Assembly (NCBI GenBank): GCA_035606665.1 | Contig: DATNEY010000019.1 | Coordinates: 68,419-132,418 of the forward strand | DNA: 64,000 nucleotides | Direction: 5' to 3' | From: DASUGC01 sp035606665 | GTDB lineage: Bacteria; Acidobacteriota; Vicinamibacteria; Vicinamibacterales; SCN-69-37 | Part shown: in pieces, positions 1-8,632 of the stretch | How positions within the stretch are numbered: the first letter of the stretch is position 1 | Layout of the letters: every line of letters begins with the position of its first letter | The notes under the pieces: model-generated | What the model saw: the letters and a program-made list of their open reading frames with translations, nothing else | The model's database searches: none | Told to the model about the DNA's origin: nothing | Program-made: the position numbers and the translations under genes

Positions 1-2
1 GT

Positions 3-1991
3 ACGCAGCGTTCGGACTGGGGCGAAGGGTTCAACCGGCCGATGGTGACGTGGTCCCTGGCGCCGACCGTGTCGATGCTGTGGAAGGAGCACTCGCTCAA
101 GGCGGGCTACGACCTCAGGTACCAGAACTGGGTGATCGAGAGCAGCGGCTATCCGATCGGCCGGTATCACTTCAACGGCTTCTTCACGCGGCAGACGAAC
201 GGCGCGGGCCTGAACGACCGCGCGCAGTCCTGGGCGCAGTTCCTGCTCGGCCTCCCGACGGCCACGACAGGCGCGGTCGCGACGCCCGGCACCGTCTCGA
301 GCCAGTTCGAGATCGCCTCACCCGGTGAATGGTCACAGCGCTCGCACGCCCTGTTCCTGCAGGACGACTGGCGCGTGAGTCAGCGGCTGACGCTGAACCT
401 CGGCGCGCGCGTGGAGATCAACGGCGGCATGAGTGAAACGGCGAACCGCAACCTCGCCGGCTTCGACACCACGTCCGCGAGCCCGATCGAGGCGGCCGCG
501 AAGACCGCGTACACGGCCAGCCCGATTCCGCAGCTCGCCGCCACGGACTTCAAGGTCAAGGGCGGCTTGCTCTTCGCGGACGGCCCGGTGAACAACACGA
601 AGTCGAAGATCCTTCCAAGGGCAGCCGCGTCGTATCTCCTCAACAAACGGACGGTATTGCGCGGCGGCGTGGGCCTGTTCTCGTTCGACTACTTCTTCGA
701 GAACATCAACCAGGCGGGCTTCTCTCAGGCGACGCCCATCAACGTCAGCAACGACAACGGACTGACGTTCAACGGCGCTACGCTGTCGAATCCGATCCCG
801 GGCGGCTCGCTCACGCAGCCGGTCGGCAACGCGGCCGGCCTGATGAGCCAGGTGTCACAGAACCTCGGCACGCTGTATCAGTCCGATCGCGAGGTTCCGT
901 ACTACACGCGCTGGGAAATGAGCGTGCAACACGAGCTGCCGGACGGCTGGATGGTGGCGTTCACGTACCTGGGTTCGCGAGGCAGCAATCTGCCGGTCGT
1001 TCAGGCCATCAACAACATCCCGATGGCGTTCCTCTCGACGGGCCGCACGCGCGACGCGGCGCTCGAGACACTGCTGTCGCAGAACGTCACGAATCCGTTC
1101 GTGGGACTGATGCCGGGCACGAGCTTCAACAACGCCACGATCGCGCGCAACCAGCTGCTACGGCCGTTCCCGCAATTCGGGACGATCTCGCTCGAAAAGT
1201 ACGACGGCACCGACAGGTACGACGCGGCGACGATCCAGGTCGACAAGCGCTTCCGCGGCGGCAACTCGCTGACCGTTCAGTACACGCGTTCGAACACACG
1301 CGACAAGCTGAACTATCTCAACCCGGCCGACGGCATTCTTGAAGATCGGATCTCGCCGAACGATCGACCGAACCGTCTATCGATCGGCACGAGCCTTCAG
1401 CTTCCGATCGGCCGCGACGGACTCTGGGGCAAGGAAATGGCGCCGGCACTGGACGCGATTCTCGGCGGCTGGAGACTGAGCGGCACGTATCAGTACCAGA
1501 GCGGCTTCCCGCTGGTATTCGGCAGCGTCTACTACGACTCCACCTGCGGCGATCCGAAGAGCCTCAAGTCGTTCATCGGCCGGAAGGACGGCAACTCGAT
1601 CGCCGGCCTCGACGCTCCGGGCTGGGACATCAACTGCTTCTATTTCCACGACGCGGCCGTGCAGACGAACGGCGTCGATGACATCGTGAAGCAGCGCGCC
1701 GACTCCCGGATCAACATGGCCACGGCCAACACCGTGCGCTACTTCCCGTCCACGCTGCCGGGCGTGCGCACCCATCAGCTCCATCTGTTCGACTTCGGCA
1801 TCAGCAAGGCGATGACACTGCCGCGCGGGATGACGATGCAGATCCGGATCGAGTTGATCAACGCGTTGAACTACACCGTGCTCTGGAACCCGGGCGTGGA
1901 TCCGCGAGCGAACAGCGGCCTGTTCGGCATCATCAACCAGGACCGCAACAACCCGAGGGACATCCAGCTCGGTGTGAGGTTCACGTTCTGA
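3..1991 (+). CDS. TonB-dependent receptor, Oar-like (C-terminal part, 5' truncated by window edge)
   Basis: The frame is open back to base 3 without a stop, so the gene starts outside the window. The visible ~660 residues have the alternating, aromatic-rich pattern of an outer-membrane beta barrel (for example LFLQDDWRVSQRLTLNLGAR, then repeated strand-like segments), and the protein ends RFTF, the aromatic C-terminus typical of barrel proteins. Family knowledge: acidobacterial receptors of this kind carry an N-terminal carboxypeptidase-regulatory domain and import oligomers or complexes. Two pectin-degrading enzymes follow on the same strand, so I infer uptake of pectin oligosaccharides. The substrate is not shown by the sequence itself. 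Confidence 0.85.
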   Translation, partial: TQRSDWGEGFNRPMVTWSLAPTVSMLWKEHSLKAGYDLRYQNWVIESSGYPIGRYHFNGFFTRQTNGAGLNDRAQSWAQFLLGLPTATTGAVATPGTVSSQFEIASPGEWSQRSHALFLQDDWRVSQRLTLNLGARVEINGGMSETANRNLAGFDTTSASPIEAAAKTAYTASPIPQLAATDFKVKGGLLFADGPVNNTKSKILPRAAASYLLNKRTVLRGGVGLFSFDYFFENINQAGFSQATPINVSNDNGLTFNGATLSNPIPGGSLTQPVGNAAGLMSQVSQNLGTLYQSDREVPYYTRWEMSVQHELPDGWMVAFTYLGSRGSNLPVVQAINNIPMAFLSTGRTRDAALETLLSQNVTNPFVGLMPGTSFNNATIARNQLLRPFPQFGTISLEKYDGTDRYDAATIQVDKRFRGGNSLTVQYTRSNTRDKLNYLNPADGILEDRISPNDRPNRLSIGTSLQLPIGRDGLWGKEMAPALDAILGGWRLSGTYQYQSGFPLVFGSVYYDSTCGDPKSLKSFIGRKDGNSIAGLDAPGWDINCFYFHDAAVQTNGVDDIVKQRADSRINMATANTVRYFPSTLPGVRTHQLHLFDFGISKAMTLPRGMTMQIRIELINALNYTVLWNPGVDPRANSGLFGIINQDRNNPRDIQLGVRFTF

Positions 1992-2040
1992 GGGTCCAAG
2001 GGTCCAAAGGTCCAAGGGTCCCAAGGGTCCTGAAGGTCCG
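1990..2040. repeat. Octamer-like tandem repeat (AGGGTCCA) between receptor and pectinesterase genes
   Basis: Five to six imperfect copies of AGGGTCCA fill the whole gap between the receptor stop and the ATG of the next gene. There is no obvious Shine-Dalgarno or -10 box apart from these repeats. Confidence 0.75.
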
Positions 2041-4089
2041 ATGAAAGGTGCGTTGCTGTTCATCATGGCAGTCTGGGTGAGCACCCAGACTGCCGTGCCT
2101 TCCAAGCCCGACGCGCTCGTGGGCGCGGGCGGGTATGCGACCGTGCAGGCGGCGATTGACGCCGCACCGGCAACTGTCACAGCCGGCAAGCGCTGGACGA
2201 TCAGGATCGCGCCGGGAACGTACCGCGGCGCCGTACATGTTCCGCGCGGCAAGGCAGCCCTCACGATCGTGGGTAACGACCCTGCGACGACGCGTATCGG
2301 GTTCGATCGCAAGGCGACGGACCTGGGCGTTGACGGCGCCGCGATCGGGACCTTCCGCTCCGCGACGATGTTCGTCGAGGGAGACGATGTCGTCCTCGAG
2401 AATCTGACGGTGTCCAACGACGCGGGCCCCGTAGGCCAGGCGGTCGCGCTCCGGATCGACGGCGATCGCGTCGTCGTGCGTAACTCCCGTCTGCTTGGAT
2501 GGCAGGACACGCTCCTGGTCAACCGTGGCCGCCAGTATTTCGAAGATACGTTCATCGCGGGCCACGTCGATTTCATCTTCGGCGCGGCGACCGCGTACTT
2601 TTCGCGGTGCCACGTGCACGCATGGCGTGACGGCTATCTCACGGCCGCGTCTACGCCGGCCGAACAACCATATGGGCTGGTGTTCGTTGACGGCATCGTG
2701 ACCGGCGAGCCTGAGGTGAAGACATACCTCGGCCGGCCGTGGCGCGACTTCGCGCAGACGACTTTCATTCGCACCGTAATGGGCGCCGCAGTCGTCGGCG
2801 CCGGCTGGCACAACTGGGAGCAACCCGCGCGCGAGAAGACCGCGCGCTATGCGGAATTCGGCAGCAGTGGCCCGGGTGCCCTGAGTCTGTCCGCGCGCGT
2901 CCCGTGGAGCAAGCGCCTCACCGCCGACGAGGCCGCGCGAATGACGCCGAGCGCCGTTCTCGGAGGCAAGGACAGCTGGAACCCCCTGTCGATTCCCGCG
3001 ACGAAGTCCGCGAGCCTCGCAAACGCTGCGCCGTTGCCGGCGGCGCCGGGTCCCGCGTCCGTCATCGCCGCGTGGCAGACGACGACCGTCACCTGGGATC
3101 GGATCCTCCAGCAGCGCGCTGATTGGTACCGCAGCGCGGATGCGATCCGAATCGCCGAAAACGTCGTGCTCTGGCAGCGGCACACCGGCGGCTGGCCGAA
3201 GAACATCGACATGGCGCGGCCGCTCGATGATGCCGAGCGGGTGAAGCTTCGGATGGAACAGAAGCTCGACGACTCGACCATCGACAACGACGCCACCGCG
3301 GTTCAAATCCGCCTCCTTGCGACCGTGACCTCCGCCGGCGAGGCAAGGTTCAAGCCGGCCCTGCTCAGGGGGCTCGAGTATCTTCTGGCCGCGCAGTACG
3401 CGAACGGCGGATGGCCGCAGTACTTCCCGATCCGCAGGGACTACTCGCGGCACATCACTTTCAACGACAACGCAATCGTGAATGTGCTCGCGATTCTTGG
3501 CGACGTCTCCGCGGGTCGCGCACCTTTCGCTGGACTCGACGATGCGCTGCGATCGCGAGCGCGTACGGCGCTCGACCGCGGACACAAGGTCGTGCTCGAC
3601 ACGCAGATCCGCGTGAACGGCCTGCTCACCGGCTGGTGCCAGCAGTACGACGAAGTGACTCTAAAACCCGCCGGTGCACGTACTTACGAGCATCCGTCGA
3701 TCAGCGGGCTGGAGACGGCCGCGATCCTCACCTATCTAATGAAGCTCGAGAAGCCTGATGCCGCGACGATCGCAGCGATCGAGGCCGGTATGGCGTGGCT
3801 CGTGAAGTCGCAGATTCGCGGTCTGCGCGTCGAGCAGAAGCCGGACCCAGCCGGTCCCGCCGGCTACGACGTCGTCGCCACACCTGATGCGGGTGCGCCG
3901 CCGGTATGGGCCAGGTTCTACGACATCGCCACGAACGTGCCCGTGTTCTCCGGCCGCGACGGGGTCATCAAGACGCGGCTTGACCAGATCGAAATCGAGC
4001 GCCGCGCCGGCTACAACTGGTACGGCGTCTGGCCGCGCGAGCTGATTGAGACGCAGTATCCGGCGTGGAAAGTTCGACTCGGCAGGTAA
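2041..4089 (+). CDS. Secreted bifunctional pectin methylesterase (CE8) - pectate lyase (PL10) fusion
   Basis: The 682-residue protein starts with a signal peptide (residues 1 to about 21). Residues ~23-310 are a pectinesterase beta helix with all family motifs: QAVAL (133-137), QDTL with catalytic D156, DFIFG with D177, and LGRPW with R232 and W234. Residues ~343-682 are a pectic acid lyase domain: HTGGWPKNIDM, DNDATAVQIRLLA, GGWPQYFP, HITFNDNA and GARTYE with R547, an arginine placed like the proposed PL10 catalytic base. The two activities are consecutive: removal of methyl esters, then beta-elimination of the polygalacturonate. The protein acts in the periplasm or outside the cell. It lies in a run with the receptor upstream and a second lyase downstream. 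Confidence 0.92.
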   Translation: MKGALLFIMAVWVSTQTAVPSKPDALVGAGGYATVQAAIDAAPATVTAGKRWTIRIAPGTYRGAVHVPRGKAALTIVGNDPATTRIGFDRKATDLGVDGAAIGTFRSATMFVEGDDVVLENLTVSNDAGPVGQAVALRIDGDRVVVRNSRLLGWQDTLLVNRGRQYFEDTFIAGHVDFIFGAATAYFSRCHVHAWRDGYLTAASTPAEQPYGLVFVDGIVTGEPEVKTYLGRPWRDFAQTTFIRTVMGAAVVGAGWHNWEQPAREKTARYAEFGSSGPGALSLSARVPWSKRLTADEAARMTPSAVLGGKDSWNPLSIPATKSASLANAAPLPAAPGPASVIAAWQTTTVTWDRILQQRADWYRSADAIRIAENVVLWQRHTGGWPKNIDMARPLDDAERVKLRMEQKLDDSTIDNDATAVQIRLLATVTSAGEARFKPALLRGLEYLLAAQYANGGWPQYFPIRRDYSRHITFNDNAIVNVLAILGDVSAGRAPFAGLDDALRSRARTALDRGHKVVLDTQIRVNGLLTGWCQQYDEVTLKPAGARTYEHPSISGLETAAILTYLMKLEKPDAATIAAIEAGMAWLVKSQIRGLRVEQKPDPAGPAGYDVVATPDAGAPPVWARFYDIATNVPVFSGRDGVIKTRLDQIEIERRAGYNWYGVWPRELIETQYPAWKVRLGR

Positions 4090-4090
4090 C

Positions 4091-4130
4091 GACGGGTCAC
4101 GACCGGTGACGACTGGTCACGACAGGTTCG
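4091..4130. repeat. 10-bp tandem repeat (GACNGGTCAC)
   Basis: Four consecutive units (GACGGGTCAC, GACCGGTGAC, GACTGGTCAC, GACAGGTTCG) occupy the gap between the two pectin genes. The ribosome-binding site GAGGAG of the next gene follows directly. Confidence 0.8.
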
Positions 4131-4141
4131 AGGAGTTCGAA

Positions 4142-6286
4142 ATGTTCCGTGCCGCTGTGGTCGCATTCGCCGTCGTTGTGAGTCTCGCCCAGCCGGTCGC
4201 GGGCCTCAGGCAGCAGAAGCCGGCGGCTCAACCCAACCGCGCCCAGATCCTCACCGCCATGAAACGCGCGGCGACCTTCATGAACGAGCGAGTGTCGAAC
4301 AAGGGCGGCTTCGTGTGGGCTTACTCGCCGGATCTGACGCGGCGTTGGGGCGAAATGGAAGCGCGCGCTTCGATGATCTGGATGCAGCCGCCGGGAACGG
4401 CCACCGTCGGTCATCTCTTCCTCGACGCCTACCACGCGACCGGCGACGAGTACTACTACCAGGCGGCCGAGAAGACGGCCCGCGCCGTGATCTGGGCCCA
4501 ATTGCCTGTCGGCGGCTGGAACTACATCGCCGACTACGCCGGCGAGCAGTCCCTCAAAGACTGGTACGCCACCATCGGCAAACACGGGTGGCGGCTGGAG
4601 GAGTTCCAGCACTACTGGGGCAACGCGACGTTCGATGACGTGACAACGATCGATGCGGCGCGGCTGCTGCTGCGGATGTACCTCGAAAAGCGCGATCCGG
4701 CCTACCGGCCCGCGCTCGACAAGGCGATTCAGTTCGTGCTCGACAGCCAGTACCCGATCGGTAGCTGGCCACAGCGCTATCCCGCGAGGCCGGATTTCAT
4801 TCCGGACTACACGTCGTTCATCACGTTCAATGACGACGTCGCGGGCGAGAACATCGATTTTCTGCTGCAGTGCTACCAGACGCTCGGCGAGAGCCGGCTG
4901 ATCGATCCGGTGTTGCGCGGCATGCAGGCGTTTCTCGTGCTGCAGGGCGGCCAGCCGCAGCCGGGCTGGGCGCTGCAGTACACACTCGACTACAAGCCGA
5001 TCGGTGCGCGCACCTACGAACCGGACGCGTACGTGACCCACACGACGGCGACCAACATCGCGCTGCTGCTGAAGTTCCATCGCCTCACCGGCGACAGCAA
5101 GTACCTCGCGCGGATTCCTGAGGCACTCGACTGGCTCGAGAAGCTCACGCTCCCACCGGGCGTGCCGACGCCAGGGCGCACGCACCCGACGTTCGTCGAG
5201 CTCGGCACGAACAAGCCGCTCTACGTACATCGCGAGGGCTCGAACATCGCGAACGGCCGGTACTTCGTCAACTACGATCCGACGCGAACGATCGGGCACT
5301 ACAGCGCGTTCCGGAACGTGAACGTCACCAGCCTGCGCACGCAGTACTTCAGACAGCTCGCGATGACGCCGGCGGAAGCCGGTAAGGGATCGCCGCTCGT
5401 CGATCCGAACGCACCGCCACTGCCCCGCTACTTCGCGCTCGATCCGGCGGCAAACGAAGGTGCCGCGACTGTCATCGGTGCGCTCAACGCCGACGGCGCG
5501 TGGATCACAGCGCTCGAGTACATGAGCAATCCATACAAAGGCCCTGCGCCGAAAACAGCAGCGAAGGGCGATTACGCGACGACGCACGTCGGCGATGAGT
5601 GGGATACCTCGCCGTTCCCGAACACGACAGTGCAAGGCATTTCGACGGCGATGTTCATCAAGCGGATGACGTCGCTCATCAAAGCACTGGATGCGACGCC
5701 CGCCGAGCCCGCCGTCGCGCAGCTGAAAACGCCGATCACGTGGCGCCTGGACAATCTGACGCGCATCGGCGGTCATCAGGTCACGCTGGTCGGCGCTCCC
5801 AGGGTCGTCTCCACTAGCAGCGGACCAGCGATCGAATTCGACGGACAGAAGGACGCAGTCGTCGTCGAGTCGAATCCGCTAGAAGGATTCGCGGCGTTCA
5901 GGCTGGAGGTCGAGCTCCTGCCGGCGCCAGGCGGCCCGGACGAGCAACGGTTCGTTCACGTGAGCGAGCACAACACGGACAATCGCGCGATGCTCGAGAC
6001 TCGGATGGCGGCCAACCGCTGGAGCCTCGATACGTTTCTTCGATCGAACGCGTCGCAGCTCACGCTCTTTGATGCATCCCGTCCGCACGATGCCGGTAAG
6101 TGGCACACGGCTGCGCTGGTCTACGACGGCAGGGCCATGTCGCACTATGTGGACGGCGTGCACGAAGCCGGCGGCGAGGTCTCGTTCGCTGCGCTCGGCC
6201 CCGGCCGCACGGCGCTGGGCGCGCGGCTCAACAACGTGTCGTGGTTCAAAGGACGGCTGCGCCTGCTTCGCGTGACCGCACGCTAG
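4142..6286 (+). CDS. Secreted PL10-type pectate lyase with C-terminal LamG-like domain
   Basis: I start at the ATG preceded by GAGGAG, which gives a clean signal peptide (MFRAAVVAFAVVVSLAQPVAG); the frame is open further upstream but without coding character. Residues ~30-370 are a pectic acid lyase domain sharing the landmarks of the neighbouring fusion: GSWPQRYP, FITFNDDV and GARTYEP with R290. A linker segment follows, and residues ~545-714 look like a concanavalin/LamG jelly roll (IEFDGQKDAVVVESNPLEGF, later YDGRAMSHYVDGVHEAGG). The LamG-like part may bind polysaccharide. Expected reaction: eliminative cleavage of polygalacturonate. The gene starts 52 bp after the esterase-lyase gene and is probably co-transcribed. 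Confidence 0.88.
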   Translation: MFRAAVVAFAVVVSLAQPVAGLRQQKPAAQPNRAQILTAMKRAATFMNERVSNKGGFVWAYSPDLTRRWGEMEARASMIWMQPPGTATVGHLFLDAYHATGDEYYYQAAEKTARAVIWAQLPVGGWNYIADYAGEQSLKDWYATIGKHGWRLEEFQHYWGNATFDDVTTIDAARLLLRMYLEKRDPAYRPALDKAIQFVLDSQYPIGSWPQRYPARPDFIPDYTSFITFNDDVAGENIDFLLQCYQTLGESRLIDPVLRGMQAFLVLQGGQPQPGWALQYTLDYKPIGARTYEPDAYVTHTTATNIALLLKFHRLTGDSKYLARIPEALDWLEKLTLPPGVPTPGRTHPTFVELGTNKPLYVHREGSNIANGRYFVNYDPTRTIGHYSAFRNVNVTSLRTQYFRQLAMTPAEAGKGSPLVDPNAPPLPRYFALDPAANEGAATVIGALNADGAWITALEYMSNPYKGPAPKTAAKGDYATTHVGDEWDTSPFPNTTVQGISTAMFIKRMTSLIKALDATPAEPAVAQLKTPITWRLDNLTRIGGHQVTLVGAPRVVSTSSGPAIEFDGQKDAVVVESNPLEGFAAFRLEVELLPAPGGPDEQRFVHVSEHNTDNRAMLETRMAANRWSLDTFLRSNASQLTLFDASRPHDAGKWHTAALVYDGRAMSHYVDGVHEAGGEVSFAALGPGRTALGARLNNVSWFKGRLRLLRVTAR

Positions 6287-6294
6287 CAACCCGA

Positions 6295-6343
6295 ATTGTT
6301 GGTTGCAGGTTGTTGGTTGTAGGTTGCACGTCGCAGGTTAGGT
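6295..6343. repeat. Heptamer tandem repeat (GTTGNNG)
   Basis: Seven consecutive 7-bp units (ATTGTTG, GTTGCAG, GTTGTTG, GTTGTAG, GTTGCAC, GTCGCAG, GTTAGGT) fill the gap before the aminotransferase. The last unit runs into the predicted -10 box. Confidence 0.8.
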
Positions 6344-6354
6344 AAGATCGGCGA
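6343..6354 (+). promoter_or_regulatory. Putative -10 box of a leaderless aminotransferase transcript
   Basis: TAAGAT at 6343-6348 lies only six bases before the ATG, so transcription would begin at or next to the start codon. No Shine-Dalgarno is visible and no convincing -35 box can be named. Confidence 0.45.
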
Positions 6355-7563
6355 ATGCAGTCGGGTACTGCGATCGCCCCAGCGGCTCGCATCCACGGTT
6401 TTACCTACGCCATCCGGAACATCGTCGCTGAGGCGAAGGCCGTTGAGGCCAAGGGCACGCGCGTCCGCTACCTGAACATCGGCGATCCGATTCCATTCGG
6501 ATTCAAAACGCCGCCGCACCTGATCGACGCCGTCGCAAAGGCGATGCGCGACGGGCACAACGGTTACACCGCGTCACCGGGGATTCAGCCGGCGCGAGAA
6601 GCGGTCGCGGCCGAGTACGAACGGCGCGGCATGCCGATCGGCGCCGATCGCGTGATTCTGACGTCGGGCACGTCCGAAGGCATCGAGCTCGCATTGGGCG
6701 CGATGGCGGACGCCGGCGATGAAGTGCTCGTACCGACACCAACGTATCCGCTCTACACCGCGGTGCTCGCCAAGCTCGGCGCTCGCGCGGTGTACTACCG
6801 CACGGATCCCGCGCGCGGATGGCTGCCGGATCTCGACGACGTGAAGCGGCTGCTCACTGCGAAGACGCGCGCGCTCGTGCTGATCGATCCGAACAATCCG
6901 ACGGGCGCGATGTATCCGGAGTCCACGCGCCGCGCGTTGATCGATCTCGCCGGACGGGCCGGCGTCCCGATCCTGGCCGACGAGGTCTACAACGAACTCG
7001 CTTTCGACGGACCGGCGCCGCTACTTGGCTCCCTCGATCCCGACGCTCCTATCCTTTCGTTTTCGTCGCTCTCGAAGGCCTACCTCGCGCCGGGTTGGCG
7101 CGCGGGCTGGCTCGCCGTGGGGCGCTCGGATCGGCTGGACGACGTGCTGGCGGCGATCAAGAAGCTCGCGGACGGGCGCCTCTGCAGCCCAGGTCCAATG
7201 CAGTACGCGGTGCACGCGGCGCTTACGAGCGATCGGTCGCATCAGCAGGAGTTCGTCCGGCAGTTGAAGATCCGGGCGGACCTCACGATGGCGCGACTCG
7301 AGCAGATTCCCGGCATCAAGTGCGTGGCGCCGCAGGCCGCCTTCTACGTCATGCCGCGGGTGACGCTGCCGGCGGGCAAGACCGACGAGGACTTCGTGCT
7401 CGGACTGCTGCGCGAGACGGGCATCCTGTGCGTATACGGATCGGGGTTTGGAACGGCTGCGCGCGATGGCTTCTTCCGCGTCGTATACCTCGCGTCGCCG
7501 GAGGAGCTGGGCGGCATCTACGACGACCTCGCCTCGTTCACGGCGAAGTTTCTGAACGCCTAA
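6355..7563 (+). CDS. Class I/II aminotransferase, alanine-type
   Basis: This 402-residue cytoplasmic fold-type I PLP enzyme has the motif SFSSLSKAYLAPGWRAGW with Schiff-base K241, DPNNPTGAMY, DEVYNELAF and NIGDP near the N-terminus. These resemble the alanine-forming AlaA/AlaT group more than aspartate aminotransferases, so a pyruvate/alanine-glutamate reaction is likely but not proven. The ATG sits right after a -10-like box and a heptamer repeat. The stop codon abuts the ATG of the permease gene downstream (TAAATG), suggesting translational coupling. Confidence 0.87.
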   Translation: MQSGTAIAPAARIHGFTYAIRNIVAEAKAVEAKGTRVRYLNIGDPIPFGFKTPPHLIDAVAKAMRDGHNGYTASPGIQPAREAVAAEYERRGMPIGADRVILTSGTSEGIELALGAMADAGDEVLVPTPTYPLYTAVLAKLGARAVYYRTDPARGWLPDLDDVKRLLTAKTRALVLIDPNNPTGAMYPESTRRALIDLAGRAGVPILADEVYNELAFDGPAPLLGSLDPDAPILSFSSLSKAYLAPGWRAGWLAVGRSDRLDDVLAAIKKLADGRLCSPGPMQYAVHAALTSDRSHQQEFVRQLKIRADLTMARLEQIPGIKCVAPQAAFYVMPRVTLPAGKTDEDFVLGLLRETGILCVYGSGFGTAARDGFFRVVYLASPEELGGIYDDLASFTAKFLNA

Positions 7564-8601
7564 ATGGCTGCTAAAGACGAGCACAACCGCGTCATCACGC
7601 GTGCCGTCATCACGATCATCGTCGGCTTCGCGGCGGCCTACACGCTGTACCTCATCCGCGAAGTCTTGCTCACGCTGTACATCAGCGGCCTGCTCGCAAT
7701 CGGCCTGAGTCCCATCGTCCGCCGAATTGAGAAACGCCGGCTCCTCAAGGGCCGTCTGCGGCTGCCTCGATGGGTCGCGATCCTTTCCCTGTACGTCGGA
7801 TTCCTCCTCGCCGTGGCGCTGGTTTTTGCGCTGATCATTCCGCCTATCGTCGAGCAGATCCAGGAGCTCGTGAAGAACCTGCCGGGCTATGCGGACCAGG
7901 TCCAGCGATGGATGGTCCAGCGGCGCATCGTCAATCCCAGGTGGCAGTGGAGCACGCTGTTCGCGAACATGCAGGTGCCGGGTTTCGCGATCACCGGAAT
8001 TTTCGGCGCGGTGACGGGCGTGCTGGCGATTCTCGGACAGGTGGTGACGGTCCTGATCCTGCCGTTCTATCTGCTGCTGGAGTCCTCGTCGCTCAGGAAC
8101 GGCTTCCTCAGTCTTATTGAGGAGGACAATCGCAAGCGCGCGGACCGCATCATGCGCGCGATGACGGTGAAGGTCGGCGCCTGGCTCGGCGGTCAGCTGC
8201 TGCTCGCGGCGATCATCGGAACGACGGCGACGATCGGTTTGTGGTTGCTCGGCGTGCCGTACTTCTACGTTCTCGGTTTGGTCGCGGCGGTCGGCGAGAT
8301 GATTCCGGTCGTGGGCCCGATCCTCGCCGCTCTGCCCGCAATCGGCCTCGCGTTCACCGTCTCCCCGCAGGCTGCGATCTTCACGCTGATCTTCTGCTGG
8401 GCGCAGCAGTTCACCGAGAACAACGTGCTCGTCCCGCGCATCATGGGCCGCCAGGTCGGCGTGAGCCCGGTCACGATCATGATCGCGCTCCTCGTCGGGT
8501 CAACCCTGCTCGGTCTCCTCGGCGCGATCCTCGCGGTGCCCACCGCGGCGATCGTGCAGGTGCTGGTGCAGGAATACCTGAATCGAGACGACACCGACTA
8601 G
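7564..8601 (+). CDS. AI-2E family transporter (multi-pass permease)
   Basis: The 345-residue protein has the AI-2E/PerM pattern: two N-terminal helices, a central amphipathic loop (IVEQIQELVKNLPGYADQVQ), then about six more helices. It keeps the conserved PYFYVLGLVAAVGEMIPVVG and the C-terminal GSTLLGLLGAILAVPTAA block. Families of this type export small molecules or act as Na+/H+ antiporters, and the substrate cannot be read from sequence. The gene starts at the base after the aminotransferase stop. It converges with the VOC gene across a 31-bp gap. Confidence 0.88.
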   Translation: MAAKDEHNRVITRAVITIIVGFAAAYTLYLIREVLLTLYISGLLAIGLSPIVRRIEKRRLLKGRLRLPRWVAILSLYVGFLLAVALVFALIIPPIVEQIQELVKNLPGYADQVQRWMVQRRIVNPRWQWSTLFANMQVPGFAITGIFGAVTGVLAILGQVVTVLILPFYLLLESSSLRNGFLSLIEEDNRKRADRIMRAMTVKVGAWLGGQLLLAAIIGTTATIGLWLLGVPYFYVLGLVAAVGEMIPVVGPILAALPAIGLAFTVSPQAAIFTLIFCWAQQFTENNVLVPRIMGRQVGVSPVTIMIALLVGSTLLGLLGAILAVPTAAIVQVLVQEYLNRDDTD

Positions 8602-8632
8602 TTGCGCGCCTGCGAATAGACGCGCAGCTGGA

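Noticed and set aside
1981..3585. A 534-codon open frame on the minus strand under the esterase-lyase gene
   Set aside because: No recognisable domain and Arg-rich composition, whereas the plus frame encodes complete CE8 motifs.
4097..5776. A 559-codon open frame on the minus strand under the second pectate lyase
   Set aside because: High G+C makes long antisense frames common. Its residues are Arg/Val/Gly-rich without any domain, while the plus-strand frame carries a signal peptide and PL10 motifs.
8602..8632. Intrinsic terminator between the AI-2E permease and the VOC gene
   Set aside because: Only a short CTGCG/CGCAG pairing is visible, with no T-run.
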